The notes: a model not told the origin generated them from the sequence alone. DNA of 64,000 bases from Lachnospiraceae bacterium (GCA_017621815.1 JAGASK010000049.1:1-64000), one strand, 5' to 3'; positions 15,395 to 25,406 are shown, numbered from the stretch's first letter. Translations and numbers: made by a program.

Positions 15395-16069
15395 ATGAGA
15401 ATTCTATTGGCAGAAGATGACAAACAGCTGAACAAAACTCTTACTTATCAGTTAGAAACCGAAGGTTTTAGTGTGGATTCCTGCTTAGACGGAGAAGAAG
15501 CTTTATTTTACGGCGAACAGAATATTTATGATATTATACTCTTAGACAGAATGCTGCCCCGCATGGAGGGAACAGAAGTGCTTACTTCTTTAAGAAAGAA
15601 GGGCATTACGGTACCGGTTATCCTGATTACGGCATTGGGCACCTTATCTGATAAAGTAACCGGACTTGACCTTGGCGCTGATGATTATCTGGTAAAACCT
15701 TTTGCGTTTGAAGAACTTCTTGCCCGAATCCGCTGTGTTGCCAGAAGACCCCATACTCTCACCCAAAATGATATTCTGACTGTTTCCGATATCACCTGGA
15801 ATGCTTTCGAATATATACTTACAGGTCCTTCGGGCAGCTGTACCCTTTCTAAAAAGGAAGCCGCCCTTCTTGAAACCTTTTTACGGGCAAAAGGGCAAAC
15901 CCTGCCAAGAACTACCCTGCTTTTAAAAATCTGGGGACCCGACAGCAATGTGGAAGACGGAAATCTTGACAATTATATTCATTTTTTACGCAGACGTCTG
16001 CAGATAACAGGAAGCAGACTTCAGATTAAAACGGTGCGCGGCATTGGTTACAGCCTGCAGGAGAAATAA
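15395..16069 (+). CDS. OmpR-family response regulator
   Basis: 224 aa from ATG 15395, chosen because AAAGGGCAG precedes it and MRILLAEDD is the canonical receiver start; the frame is open for 10 codons upstream. The receiver domain has the acidic pair (AEDD), phosphorylated Asp51 (IILLDRMLPR) and the conserved Lys (DDYLVKPF). The C-terminal winged helix (about 125-224) contains LSKKEAALLETFLRA and the VRGIGYSL end. It overlaps functionally with the kinase 3 bases downstream. It probably controls the divergent lipoprotein/permease/HlyD operon through the direct repeats at 15249-15318. Confidence 0.93.
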   Translation: MRILLAEDDKQLNKTLTYQLETEGFSVDSCLDGEEALFYGEQNIYDIILLDRMLPRMEGTEVLTSLRKKGITVPVILITALGTLSDKVTGLDLGADDYLVKPFAFEELLARIRCVARRPHTLTQNDILTVSDITWNAFEYILTGPSGSCTLSKKEAALLETFLRAKGQTLPRTTLLLKIWGPDSNVEDGNLDNYIHFLRRRLQITGSRLQIKTVRGIGYSLQEK

Positions 16070-16072
16070 ATT

Positions 16073-17374
16073 ATGTTTAAAAAAGTACACTTGCGGCTTA
16101 CCCTGTTATGTGCAGGAATTACCGCTGTTATCATGATTATTATGTCCCTTTGCTACCTGTACGTTTCAGAAAAAGGACTCTATAGAAACCAGTTTCAGTC
16201 ATTTAAGAATGACATCAATACTATTACCACCAATTTAGAACAACAATCTGTTATTTCCATGGAATGGCTTTCCAAAATGGAAGCACAGGGAAAATATCTC
16301 TTTTTTGTTTTGGATAATGGAATTCCGTTCCTATACAATCAATTAAAGGATTATGAAGGGGAATTACCCAAAAAGCAGCTTTTAGACGAATGCCTGAACG
16401 CCTATAATAACACGTTTATGATTGAACCTTCCGTTCAGACAAGCTCTTCCTATGTATCCTATCATTTTGAATTTGAATTCACTTCCGATATTACGAATAT
16501 GAAATATTTCAGCAGCGTTATCAATATGGGAAAAGCATCCTCCTGTCTGGAAATCATTGTGCTTTCCTCCCAGGAATCCCTGGAAAAGCAGATATGGACA
16601 CAGCGCCAGCGTTTTATCCTGATTGATATTACTGCAATTCTGCTCCTTACCGTTTTTTCCTTTATTTTTACCGGGAAGCTTTTACGACCTATTATGGAAA
16701 ATCAACAAAAGCAGATTCAGTTTGTCTCTTCCGCTTCCCATGAGCTGCGCACTCCTCTGGCAGTTATACTATCCGCAACGGAATGCTGTAAAACAGCTCC
16801 TTCAGATAAACGGGAAGGTTTTTTAAACACAATTCAAAACGAGGGACTGCGCATGTCTTCCCTGATAAATGATATGCTTACTTTATCCCAATCCGACAAT
16901 CACCGCTTTTCTATCCAGATAAAACCTGTTGAGCTGGATACGCTGCTTATGAATTCCTTTGAAGCTTTTGAACCTCTGGCAAAAGAAAAATTCATTACTT
17001 TTAATATCCGCCTGCCGGAAGAAGCACTGCCTTTATGTTCTGCGGATCCGGAACGCATCAGTCAGGTGGTTTCCATACTTCTGCATAATGCCATCAGCTA
17101 TACTCCTGATAACGGAAAAATAGAATTAGCCCTTTCCCATGATAAAGAACATTTCTGTATATCAGTCAAGGATAACGGAATCGGAATTTCTGATGAGGAC
17201 AAAGAGAAGATATTTGACCGCTTTTACCGGGCAGAAAAATCCCGAAGCACCAAAGGGCACTTCGGGTTAGGATTGTCCATTGCTTATGAAATTGTAAAAG
17301 CGCACGGCGGTAATATTTTCGTAACTGACGCAGACGGCGGGGGAAGTGTTTTTACAGTTATGCTTAATACCTGA
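16073..17374 (+). CDS. Membrane sensor histidine kinase (partner of OmpR regulator)
   Basis: 433 aa. Two membrane helices (about 7-30 and 183-205) enclose an extracytoplasmic sensor domain of about 150 residues. There is no clear HAMP; the H-box ASHELRTP (His223) follows soon after the second helix. The ATPase domain shows the N-box (HNAISYTPDNG), G1 (VKDNGIGIS), F-box (IFDRFYRAEKS) and G2 (GLGLSIAYEIV). It starts 3 bases after the regulator, with CAGGAGAAATAAATT as ribosome binding site, so the two are cotranscribed. The signal is unknown, perhaps the ligand of the neighbouring surface lipoproteins. Confidence 0.93.
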   Translation: MFKKVHLRLTLLCAGITAVIMIIMSLCYLYVSEKGLYRNQFQSFKNDINTITTNLEQQSVISMEWLSKMEAQGKYLFFVLDNGIPFLYNQLKDYEGELPKKQLLDECLNAYNNTFMIEPSVQTSSSYVSYHFEFEFTSDITNMKYFSSVINMGKASSCLEIIVLSSQESLEKQIWTQRQRFILIDITAILLLTVFSFIFTGKLLRPIMENQQKQIQFVSSASHELRTPLAVILSATECCKTAPSDKREGFLNTIQNEGLRMSSLINDMLTLSQSDNHRFSIQIKPVELDTLLMNSFEAFEPLAKEKFITFNIRLPEEALPLCSADPERISQVVSILLHNAISYTPDNGKIELALSHDKEHFCISVKDNGIGISDEDKEKIFDRFYRAEKSRSTKGHFGLGLSIAYEIVKAHGGNIFVTDADGGGSVFTVMLNT

Positions 17375-17415
17375 TACCGTTAACGATGCCCTGAAAACCT
17401 TTTGTATATCATGAG

Positions 17416-18201
17416 TCATACAGATTCATCCACATTTCTGCCCTCCGTTATAACAGGCGTTTCCGTCACCTGCACAGGTATCTCAATCCCTGAAAGCTGA
17501 AGGGAAACTCCGGGACTTCCATTGCTCTCCTTTTCCTTTTGAAGTTCATCAAACAGCGCTTTGAGATACTTCATATCGGCCTCCATAATATCACGAAGCT
17601 CCTCTGCCCTGTGCTTCTTTTTTAAATTCTCCAACTCTTCCGGAGAAATATCTTCCTGTATGCCTCCCATGAGTTCTTCTGCAAACTCGTCTAACCCCGT
17701 CTCGGTTTCCAGCTCTTCCATTAGTTCCTGAAATTTCTGCATCAATTCTTCCAGTTTTTCCCTGCTTAATTCAACTTCCGGTTCTTCCTTTTCCTTATAC
17801 TCTGCCTGAATAATATTTTCATCTGTCTCAGTCAGGCAGAACCCTTGCTGCTTTGCACTTTCTTCTTCTTTCAGATGCTTCATCCGTTTCCGGGCTATGC
17901 GTACCATTTTTTGTGCATGAATGATTGCTCTTTCCAATTCTTTTTCATCATAATCGCTGTTTTTCCATTTTCTTTTCAGCATTGCGACTTTTCCCCGGGC
18001 TGCGATTAGTACCCGGCTTGCGCTGCCGGACGTTTTTGCCGCCAATATTTGTGAAGAAATCTCCCTGATATTATACTGCAGACGCTTCTTCTTTTTTATA
18101 CCCGGCTTTGAAATACTAAGGGTACCTGCCACAGCTCCGTCTGTATTTTTAAAAGTTATTACCCGCCTGTCAGAATTACTTGTACCAATCCTCATACTCA
18201 T
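17416..18201 (-). CDS. Coiled-coil protein of unknown function
   Basis: 261 aa from ATG 18201, where GGAGG lies 8 bases upstream (the frame is open 14 codons further). Residues 25-120 are highly basic (KPGIKKKKRLQYNIREISSQ, GKVAMLKRKWKNSDYDEKEL, MVRIARKRMKHLKEEE), followed by an acidic coiled coil (about 140-240) with many Glu and Leu, and a short tail. No signal peptide, membrane helix or catalytic motif. From the pattern I believe similar proteins occur in other Lachnospiraceae, but I cannot name a family. It converges with the kinase gene (41-base gap). The basic half could bind nucleic acid or an acidic partner. Confidence 0.7.
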   Translation of the reverse strand: MSMRIGTSNSDRRVITFKNTDGAVAGTLSISKPGIKKKKRLQYNIREISSQILAAKTSGSASRVLIAARGKVAMLKRKWKNSDYDEKELERAIIHAQKMVRIARKRMKHLKEEESAKQQGFCLTETDENIIQAEYKEKEEPEVELSREKLEELMQKFQELMEELETETGLDEFAEELMGGIQEDISPEELENLKKKHRAEELRDIMEADMKYLKALFDELQKEKESNGSPGVSLQLSGIEIPVQVTETPVITEGRNVDESV

Positions 18202-18369
18202 ATTATTATCCTCCCTGATACAATAACCTGCCGATAATTCCATTTATCGTATATGTATAATATTTTTATGAGTTCATTTTATATATCGGATAAATGCGGA
18301 AAAAACAATAACTTTATTAAAAACAGCCTCTCTTTCATGACACAATTTACTTATTTCATCACATATAAT

Positions 18370-19881
18370 TTATCGGATTTTTCCCTGTTTCCAGCTTAAA
18401 TCTTTAAACTCAGCCTGATTTCCCTGCTCATCCACTGCATATAATCCCATCACCACGCCGGTAAAACCGCCTGCAACTTCCGAAGACAGATACTTCGTGC
18501 GGGCGCTTCCAAGGAAAATCCTCTCCTCTCCATCCCTTAAGTAAAAATAATATTTCAGGGAATCGGAATCTGCTTCCAGCCTGATTTCACTGCTGTCCTC
18601 CGGCAGCTTTATTTCTTTAAGGATTTCATGGACATCACCTACGGTCACACGAAGCACGGCTTTTGAAACACCGCCGCTCCTTATTACTGCCAAATCATAA
18701 TGCTGGTCTTCATCCATATAAAAAGTTATTCCGGCTTCTCCGGCATTTCCTCCTATGGTTACCCTCAGCTGCGTATCAAATTCTGACTGCCGGATTCCCA
18801 TAAAGGTTGGTGTGTCCGCTTCATCAAGGGTAATTTCCGTTCCTTTCAGTTTTAATACTCCGTTTTCAAACCTGTAATTTCCCCTGTGATAATCACGCAG
18901 ATAACACCATCTGGGATTTTCCGGATTCATATCCTCCGGGGATATATCATACAGCCCTTCCTTTCGAGAGTCTGCTGCAATATCCGCATCCAGCCATTCA
19001 GTTACAATACCCTTTTTCCCTGCGGTAAACCAGCCGTCCTCCTGCCAATACACAGGTGCCATATAAACCTCTCTTCCAAGATGATGATAAGGCTGCCACT
19101 CCCCAATCTGACGGAATCCAAGGCATACTATAAAATAATTTCCCTTTTCATCTTCAATCAAATCCCCATGGCCGATTCCCTGGATAATACTCTGATTTCC
19201 GCCAAGATTTCTGTTGGTAAGCACAGGATTTCCTGCAAAAGACTCAAAAGGACCAAAAGGCTCCCTGCTTCGTGCGTAAGTAATCATGTGTCCGTATTCC
19301 GTGCCGCCTTCCGCAGCCATCAGGTAATACCAGTCGCCGATATGATATAAATGAGGAGATTCCAGATAACGCCCGCCGTTACCGCCCCACACAGGAATAC
19401 TTTCCGTCAGTTTTTCCCCTGTTTCCACATTAATCTCACACTGCAGAATACAGGGATTGCCGTCTGCGCCCGTGCCGTTGCTGGTAAAATACACCTTTCC
19501 ATTATCAAATAAAAGGGATGGGTCAATGCCTTCCTGGTCCACAAAGATAGGGTCCGACCATTCTCCGCAGATGTCCTTTGTGAAAATATAAAAATTCTTA
19601 TTGTAGGTATTATTGTTTGTTACCATATAAAAGGTTCCGTCATGATACCGCAGAGTGGGAGCAAATACGCCTCCCGAGCTGGGAACCTGATGAAGCTCCA
19701 CCTGATTATTTCTGGTAAGACAGTGTCCAATCTGTTTCCAGTTCACCAGGTCCTCACTTTCAAAAACCGGAACTCCCGGAAAATACTGAAATGAACTGCA
19801 GGCAATATAATATTTCCCTTCTGCCTTACAAATACTGGGATCAGGATAAAAACCCCTGATAATCGGATTTTGAATTTTCAT
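18370..19881 (-). CDS. GH43 glycosidase (beta-xylosidase/arabinofuranosidase type)
   Basis: 503 aa with no signal peptide, so cytoplasmic. The five-blade propeller catalytic domain (about 1-300) shows general base Asp14 (FYPDPSI), the pKa-modulating Asp120 (EGIDPSLLF) and general acid Glu174 (RYLESPHLY). The C-terminal beta-sandwich (about 320-503) is like the one in GH43 beta-xylosidases, where it helps form the active site. Enzymes of this type release xylose or arabinose from short xylo-oligosaccharides. It is last of a three-gene unit (SBP, GH42, GH43), 18 bases after GH42. The exact specificity cannot be read by eye. Confidence 0.92.
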   Translation of the reverse strand: MKIQNPIIRGFYPDPSICKAEGKYYIACSSFQYFPGVPVFESEDLVNWKQIGHCLTRNNQVELHQVPSSGGVFAPTLRYHDGTFYMVTNNNTYNKNFYIFTKDICGEWSDPIFVDQEGIDPSLLFDNGKVYFTSNGTGADGNPCILQCEINVETGEKLTESIPVWGGNGGRYLESPHLYHIGDWYYLMAAEGGTEYGHMITYARSREPFGPFESFAGNPVLTNRNLGGNQSIIQGIGHGDLIEDEKGNYFIVCLGFRQIGEWQPYHHLGREVYMAPVYWQEDGWFTAGKKGIVTEWLDADIAADSRKEGLYDISPEDMNPENPRWCYLRDYHRGNYRFENGVLKLKGTEITLDEADTPTFMGIRQSEFDTQLRVTIGGNAGEAGITFYMDEDQHYDLAVIRSGGVSKAVLRVTVGDVHEILKEIKLPEDSSEIRLEADSDSLKYYFYLRDGEERIFLGSARTKYLSSEVAGGFTGVVMGLYAVDEQGNQAEFKDLSWKQGKIR

Positions 19882-19899
19882 ATGATGAGCTGCCTCCTT

Positions 19900-21924
19900 T
19901 TATTTATTTCTTTTGATAATAGCCACCCCTGCTTTATCAAGCTTTAAACTGTCTCCTGCCTGATAACTGCTGCCGCTTATTATATCTGTTCCTGCTTCAT
20001 CTACAACAACCTGTACAGCTTCTGCGCCATGGTTTAACAAAAACAGGAAGCTGACCTTTTCATTTTCTCTGACTGTGGCTTCCACTCCTGCAGGCACATC
20101 CGCAACAGGCCTGATGCCCAGCTCCTCACAAATTTCTCCGATAAAATCCTTATAAAATTCATCACTTGAGTGTGCCGCCACATAATACGCTTTTCCTTTT
20201 CCGAAGCTGTTGCAGGTCAGAACCGGCATACCTTCATAAAAATCACTTTCATAAGAAGCAAGTCCTTGTGCCCCCTGCAAATGCAATAAATCACAAAGAA
20301 CAGAAGCAGGATATGTTTTCCCTTTATAAATAAAGGAATTGGCTTCCCCTTCAGGAAGGGCATCCGATTCTTCCACCCAGATGCCTAAAATATCCTTCAG
20401 CCTTCCGGGATATCCTCCCAAAATCACAAGGTCATGGTCTTCCACATAGCCGCTGAAAAAGGTGGTCAGAAACCGTCCGCCGTTTTTTACATACTCACGC
20501 ACCTTTTCATCAAAGCCTTCCTTACACATATAAAGAAGGGGCGCAATCACAAGTTTATAGGAAGATAAATCCTCTTCCACGCTTACAAAATCCACAGAAA
20601 TATTCTGTTCGCTCAATGCTTTATAATAAGCAGTAATCTCAGAACAATAATTAATCAGCCTGCTTGGACCCGCAGAATACTCCGTAGCCCACCAGTTATC
20701 CCAATCAAATACAATCGCTGCCTTTGCGCTCGTCCTGCTGCCGAGAATTTCACTTCCGATTCCCTCAAGTTCTTCTCCCAATGCTGCGATTTCCCTGAAC
20801 ACTCTGGTATTTTCTGTTCCCACATGGTCAATCACCGCACCGTGATATTTTTCACAGGCCCCGATACTTCTTCTCATCTGGAAAAACATAACCGTATCCG
20901 CTCCATGTGCTACAGCCTGATAACTCCAAAGCCGCATAATTCCCGGGCGTTTTAACTTACAGTAAATATGCCAGTTGCTGACGCTGGGGGTCTGCTCCAT
21001 AAGTGCAAAGGGTTTTCCGCCCTTAAGTCCCCTCATCAAGTCGTGCTGCATAGCAACCTGCGCCGGATAGGAATCGCAGGCCGGATAATTATCCCAGGAA
21101 ATAAAGTCCATATATTTGCCCCACTTAAAATAGTCAAGGGGCTTATAGGAACCCATCAGATTAGTGGTAACCGGAATATCCGGCGTATATTTCTTTACGG
21201 CCTCATATTCTATGCGGTAACATTCAAGAATACTGTCGGAATTAAACCGCTTATAATCAAGTGAAATACTTTGAAAATTCGTTCTGATGCCATCCCAATT
21301 AAATTCCTCCGAAAGCATATTGGGAACAACCACATCCTCAAAATCATACATGGTATGACCCCAGAAGGCAGTATTCCAGACACGGTTTAATTCATCAATG
21401 GTTTTATATTTTTCTTTCAGCCAGATACGGAATGCCTTTTCACAGTTCTCACAATAGCACTCTCCACCGTATTCATTGGAAATGTGCCATGCGACAATAT
21501 TGTCATAATCCTTATACCGCTGCGCTAATTTTTCTGCCAGGGCTACGGAATATTTTCTGTAAGCAGGGCTGTTGGGGCAGGAATTATGGCGGCTCCCGAA
21601 TTTCCTTTTCATTCCGTTATGCTCCACCCTGAGAACATCGGGATGCTTTCTTGCCATCCATGCAGGATGTGCAGCGGTCGAAGTTGCCATACAAACCTTT
21701 AAACCGTTATCCCTTACCATTTCCATAATTTTATCAAGGCGCTCAAAATTGTATGTATCTTCATCAGGCTGCAGCGCTGCCCAACTGAATACATTCAAAG
21801 TCACCACATCAATATGGGCAAGCTTAAACAGCCGCATATCCTCTTCCCATATCTCCTCCGGCCATTGCTCGGGATTATAATCTCCCCCGTATAAAATTTT
21901 CTGTACCTTATTACTTTCAATCAT
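19900..21924 (-). CDS. GH42 beta-galactosidase
   Basis: 674 aa, the usual GH42 size, no signal peptide. Acid/base Glu151 lies in ISNEYGGECYCENC and nucleophile Glu310 in FALMEQTPS. The zinc-site cysteines (C116, C156, C158, C161) are present, as in clostridial and thermophilic GH42 enzymes. The order is TIM barrel (about 1-390), glutamine-amidotransferase-like trimerisation domain (about 395-600), then a small beta domain. It should cleave beta-galactosides (or arabinogalacto-oligomers) in the cytoplasm. It lies between the solute-binding lipoprotein and GH43, so the locus probably deals with galactose-decorated hemicellulose oligomers. Confidence 0.95.
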   Translation of the reverse strand: MIESNKVQKILYGGDYNPEQWPEEIWEEDMRLFKLAHIDVVTLNVFSWAALQPDEDTYNFERLDKIMEMVRDNGLKVCMATSTAAHPAWMARKHPDVLRVEHNGMKRKFGSRHNSCPNSPAYRKYSVALAEKLAQRYKDYDNIVAWHISNEYGGECYCENCEKAFRIWLKEKYKTIDELNRVWNTAFWGHTMYDFEDVVVPNMLSEEFNWDGIRTNFQSISLDYKRFNSDSILECYRIEYEAVKKYTPDIPVTTNLMGSYKPLDYFKWGKYMDFISWDNYPACDSYPAQVAMQHDLMRGLKGGKPFALMEQTPSVSNWHIYCKLKRPGIMRLWSYQAVAHGADTVMFFQMRRSIGACEKYHGAVIDHVGTENTRVFREIAALGEELEGIGSEILGSRTSAKAAIVFDWDNWWATEYSAGPSRLINYCSEITAYYKALSEQNISVDFVSVEEDLSSYKLVIAPLLYMCKEGFDEKVREYVKNGGRFLTTFFSGYVEDHDLVILGGYPGRLKDILGIWVEESDALPEGEANSFIYKGKTYPASVLCDLLHLQGAQGLASYESDFYEGMPVLTCNSFGKGKAYYVAAHSSDEFYKDFIGEICEELGIRPVADVPAGVEATVRENEKVSFLFLLNHGAEAVQVVVDEAGTDIISGSSYQAGDSLKLDKAGVAIIKRNK

Positions 21925-21953
21925 GCTTCCTCTCCTCGTTATCTTAAATTTTA

Positions 21954-23690
21954 TTAATTGCCGCCATATTCATTCACAGAATCCTGCCTTGCCTGCTCTT
22001 TTGCCACAGCATTCCGCATATCAAAAGCAAGTATTTTTTCATACCCAAGGCTCAATACCTCTTCCTGCATTTTATCGAACAGGGAATAGAATTCTTCTTC
22101 ATTCTCCGCAAAAATCATTTCCCAGGAATATTTCTGTATTACTGTTCTGCATTGCTTCCTGATTGCAGTTTCCTCAGAGCTTTCCGGAGGCGCTGTATAA
22201 CCACACCCGGGAGAAACTATGAGCTTATTGTTTTCAATCAGATACCCCAATGTGGTATCGGCATTCATCAATTCCTTCCAGTCCTTATCCAAAGCCGTTT
22301 CTTCCATTTCCATTACGGAATCCCACAGCAAATATTGATAAGGATATCCTTTGTCATCCACTTCACTTTTACTTACCGGCATATAATTCAACTCGGAAAT
22401 GCCGTCCCGCCAGCCGCCGCTTCCCCATTCTTCCGGTACCTTTGCATCTCCCTCCAGCAACGCCTTAATTCCGAATTCCGTTAAATAAGGTCCATTCTCT
22501 CCATACTCCCAGCTAAGCCCTTCGGGCCCTGCCGTATCCGCCATGCTGGTCACTCCGTTGGCGCTGATGCCCTCCGGGGAATAGAGCCAGTCAATAAAAT
22601 CCGCTATTCTTTCCGGATCCTGGGCATTGGAACCGATTGCCATTATTGTTTTATGATTTCCGTCAGGACTGCATCCATAAGAATAAATATTCATATCCTC
22701 AATATCCGCCATCATAAAACCCTTCCCCCGCTGCTTATTGGACATAGAATTATAATAGGTCTGCGCCACCCATGGCCAGGGAGAATACAAAATCTGTCCG
22801 TCCTCATACTTTTTAATCAAACTTTCAAAGTTCTGGGTTGAGGACTCCGGATCCACAAGTCCCATCTGGTTTGCATCAAAATACCATTTCAACATTCTGA
22901 TATATAAAGAATCCTCATCAATAATACTTTGATAATCACTGCTGTCTGCCTTTACAAGAACAAAGCCGTTTTCGTCATAGCCGTAAAAACAGCACGGCTG
23001 CTTTGCCGCATTCATCAGATTTCCATCCCAGTCCTTAAAAAAGGAAAAAGCATAGGTTTTTTCACCGTTTTCAGCTCTGGGCTCCAATTCCTGCATCTGC
23101 TTCAAAACAGGCAGCAAATCTTCCAATGTCTTTATTTCGGGATACCCCAGCTGCTTATATAAATCCCATCGTATATAAGGTCCATAAACAGGCTCCAGGC
23201 TTTCACTGGGTACCGTAGGTGCATTTTCCGATAATTCAGAAGGTATTCCATAAATTCCTTCCGGCGTAATATCCTGATTCAGCTTGCGTATTGCTGTTTC
23301 AAACCTCATAATTTCGTCATTTTTAATATATGGCTCCATATCCAGCAGAAGCCCTGCCGTTACCATACGCTGCAGCATTCCGTTTTCTCCGCTGCATATA
23401 ATTAAATCTCCCAGATTGCCTGCCGCTGAACGGGTTTCAAAAAGCGTATCTCCGCCGCCGGCTACATTCGGTGCGATAATATTCAGCTCCATATTAAATT
23501 TATCTTTTACTATCTTGGCAAACCAGCCGGACTGTATACCCTGGTAATTGGAAAGACCGTCAAATACATCCACCACTATATACTCTTCATAAGGACATTC
23601 CTCCTTTTCACCCTGACTTAAACCACAGCCTGAAAGTATCAGGGAAAATAAAAGCAGGACTGCCCATAACTTATTTACCGCTTTTTTCAT
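21954..23690 (-). CDS. Sugar ABC transporter solute-binding lipoprotein without adjacent permeases
   Basis: 578 aa. Signal peptide and lipobox (ILSGC, Cys22). It is a long extracellular solute-binding protein of the LipO/YesO-like kind. It is clearly paralogous to the one at 36386: both have VFDxLxNYxGxQxGWF near residues 45-60, a FxxRxxxGNLGD segment and an RWDLYKxLGYPEIKTL motif. No permease genes follow it; GH42 and GH43 do. It probably shares the permeases at 38314-40743. It is divergent from the LytTR regulator at 23875. Its closing residues (EQARQDSVNEYGGN) lie just before GH42. Confidence 0.9.
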   Translation of the reverse strand: MKKAVNKLWAVLLLFSLILSGCGLSQGEKEECPYEEYIVVDVFDGLSNYQGIQSGWFAKIVKDKFNMELNIIAPNVAGGGDTLFETRSAAGNLGDLIICSGENGMLQRMVTAGLLLDMEPYIKNDEIMRFETAIRKLNQDITPEGIYGIPSELSENAPTVPSESLEPVYGPYIRWDLYKQLGYPEIKTLEDLLPVLKQMQELEPRAENGEKTYAFSFFKDWDGNLMNAAKQPCCFYGYDENGFVLVKADSSDYQSIIDEDSLYIRMLKWYFDANQMGLVDPESSTQNFESLIKKYEDGQILYSPWPWVAQTYYNSMSNKQRGKGFMMADIEDMNIYSYGCSPDGNHKTIMAIGSNAQDPERIADFIDWLYSPEGISANGVTSMADTAGPEGLSWEYGENGPYLTEFGIKALLEGDAKVPEEWGSGGWRDGISELNYMPVSKSEVDDKGYPYQYLLWDSVMEMEETALDKDWKELMNADTTLGYLIENNKLIVSPGCGYTAPPESSEETAIRKQCRTVIQKYSWEMIFAENEEEFYSLFDKMQEEVLSLGYEKILAFDMRNAVAKEQARQDSVNEYGGN

Positions 23691-23874
23691 TTCATCCCTC
23701 CGGAATTAGAAAAGTATTGCCAACTTTAAGTTTCTGTCGATTATTCAGATTATAGCATATCATAATATTTATCATAAACCAAAATAATTGAACATCCTTT
23801 ACCTGCGAAATTTGATTATTGCTAAGAACCGTGAAAAATGTTACACTGTTTGCCATAAAAAGAGGTAAAATAAA
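23691..23874. promoter_or_regulatory. Divergent promoter region, SBP/GH42/GH43 versus LytTR system
   Basis: A 184-bp AT-rich gap between divergent operons. It contains several AT-rich hexamers on both strands (for example TATAGCATATCATAAT near 23752-23767) and the GAGGTAAAATAAA ribosome binding site for the GTG start at 23875. No convincing LytTR operator could be picked out by eye. Confidence 0.35.
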
Positions 23875-24588
23875 GTGAAAATTGCTATTTGTGAAGACCA
23901 AAGGGAAGAAGCCGGATGGCTGAAAAAACAAATTGAAAACTGGGGATTACGTAAAAACATTCCGGCCCTTATCACCTTATATGAAAATGCAAAGCAGTTC
24001 TGGTTTGATTACGGTCCTGAAAAATCCTTTGATGCCCTTATTCTTGATATTGAAATGCCCGGAGAAAACGGCATATCCCTTGCCAGGCAGCTTCGCCAAA
24101 AGCAGGACGATGTACCCATCATTTTTGTTACCGGAGCTATTGAATATATGTCGGAAGGCTACGATGTACAGGCCGTTCACTATCTGCTGAAGCCTGTGGA
24201 TAAAAATAAGCTGGAAGAATGTCTTCAAAGAGTTTATGAAAGACTTGAAGCAAAAGAACCGCCCTTTGTTATCAATACAAGTCAGGGCATAATCAAACTG
24301 ACGCAAAAAGAAATTATTAAAATAGAAAGCTTTTCCAGATATTGTATTTACACCACCCTGAAAGGCGAATATCAGGTAAATATATCCCTGAAAGATGCCA
24401 TGAAGGACTTACAGAAGGAACATTTTGCCTATACCCACAGAGGCATACTCGTTAACCTTAGGCACGTGGAAACAATAACCCGGGAACAGGTAACCTTAAC
24501 AGGGGGATATACGGCACTAATCAGCAGACGTCAATATGCCGATTTTAATAAAACGTTTATCACCTATTATAACGGAGGCGCCGAATGA
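23875..24588 (+). CDS. LytTR-family response regulator
   Basis: 237 aa, GTG start with GAGGT 9 bases upstream. The receiver domain has CEDQ at residues 6-9, phosphorylated Asp58 (ALILDIEMPGENG) and Lys in HYLLKPVDK. The C-terminal LytTR domain (about 130-235) binds DNA as a beta fold (TQKEIIKIESFSRYCIYTT, FAYTHRGILVNLRHVETI). Its stop overlaps the start of the kinase gene by 4 bases, so translation is coupled. AgrA-type regulators often respond to peptide signals. Here the divergent SBP/GH42/GH43 operon or the genes downstream are the likely targets. Confidence 0.93.
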   Translation: MKIAICEDQREEAGWLKKQIENWGLRKNIPALITLYENAKQFWFDYGPEKSFDALILDIEMPGENGISLARQLRQKQDDVPIIFVTGAIEYMSEGYDVQAVHYLLKPVDKNKLEECLQRVYERLEAKEPPFVINTSQGIIKLTQKEIIKIESFSRYCIYTTLKGEYQVNISLKDAMKDLQKEHFAYTHRGILVNLRHVETITREQVTLTGGYTALISRRQYADFNKTFITYYNGGAE

Positions 24589-25298
24589 TACTGTTTATAG
24601 TCATTGTGCTTATTTTAATACTTTATGCCCTGACTGTATTCCTGATTCTTCCGAAAATGATAGCGGACAGACTGGAAAACTATCAGATTAAGCTTGCCGA
24701 CCGGCAGTTTGAAGAAATACGAAGCACTTACAAAGAAATGCGCGGCTGGCGGCATGATTACCGTAATCATATGCAGGTTTTAAAAGTCTATCTGGATGAA
24801 GGAAAAATTAAGCAGGGAAAAGAATATATCATGCAGATGGACAAAGATTTAGAGGATATTGACCACATCGTAAAAACAGGAAATGTTATGGCCGATGCCA
24901 TTCTTAACAGTAAACTCACCCTTGCACGCTCTAAAAATATTACCGTTAATGTAACCGCCAAAATTCCCGAAAAGCTTCCCGTCACTGACACGGAGTTTTG
25001 TGTTATATTCGGAAATCTTTTAGATAACGCCATAGAAGCCTGCGAAAAGATTCAGGAGGAAAATGACCGTTTTATCAGAATCTATATCGGCATGTTTCAA
25101 AAACAGTTTTATTTATCTGTTACCAATGCCACCAGCAACAGCAAACGTATTACCGCGTACCGCACCGTAAAAGGCATTAATCACGGACTCGGACTTGAAC
25201 GAATTGATAATATTGTAAACAAACATCAGGGATTTCTGAACCGTAAAAACGAGCCGGGCGTTTTTGTCACTGAAATCATGTTGCCGTTTGCGTCCTGA
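24585..25298 (+). CDS. GHKL-type sensor histidine kinase (AgrC-like, reduced membrane part)
   Basis: 237 aa. One N-terminal membrane helix (about 2-23) instead of the five to seven of AgrC, then the H-box WRHDYRNH (His57) and an ATPase domain with N-box (FGNLLDNAIEAC) and glycine box (HGLGLERIDNIV). It overlaps the LytTR regulator gene by 4 bases. No precursor peptide or AgrB-like protease is adjacent. With so small a membrane part it probably senses an intracellular signal or works with another membrane protein. It is followed by a terminator at 25346-25373. Confidence 0.9.
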   Translation: MILFIVIVLILILYALTVFLILPKMIADRLENYQIKLADRQFEEIRSTYKEMRGWRHDYRNHMQVLKVYLDEGKIKQGKEYIMQMDKDLEDIDHIVKTGNVMADAILNSKLTLARSKNITVNVTAKIPEKLPVTDTEFCVIFGNLLDNAIEACEKIQEENDRFIRIYIGMFQKQFYLSVTNATSNSKRITAYRTVKGINHGLGLERIDNIVNKHQGFLNRKNEPGVFVTEIMLPFAS

Positions 25299-25345
25299 AA
25301 ATTACCGTTTATACAATTTCGGCGCTGCCTGTCTTTTTTTATGAT

Positions 25346-25373
25346 ACCCTCTTAAGCAGAGGGTTTTCTTTTT
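25346..25373 (+). terminator. Terminator after the LytTR/GHKL operon
   Basis: CCCTCT (25347-25352) pairs with AGAGGG (25358-25363) around a short TTAAGC-type loop, followed by TTTTCTTTTT. It separates the two-component genes from the isomerase/ABC genes. Confidence 0.85.
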
Positions 25374-25406
25374 GCCGCCTGCAGCGGCGCACGGAGGAAT
25401 ATAAAA

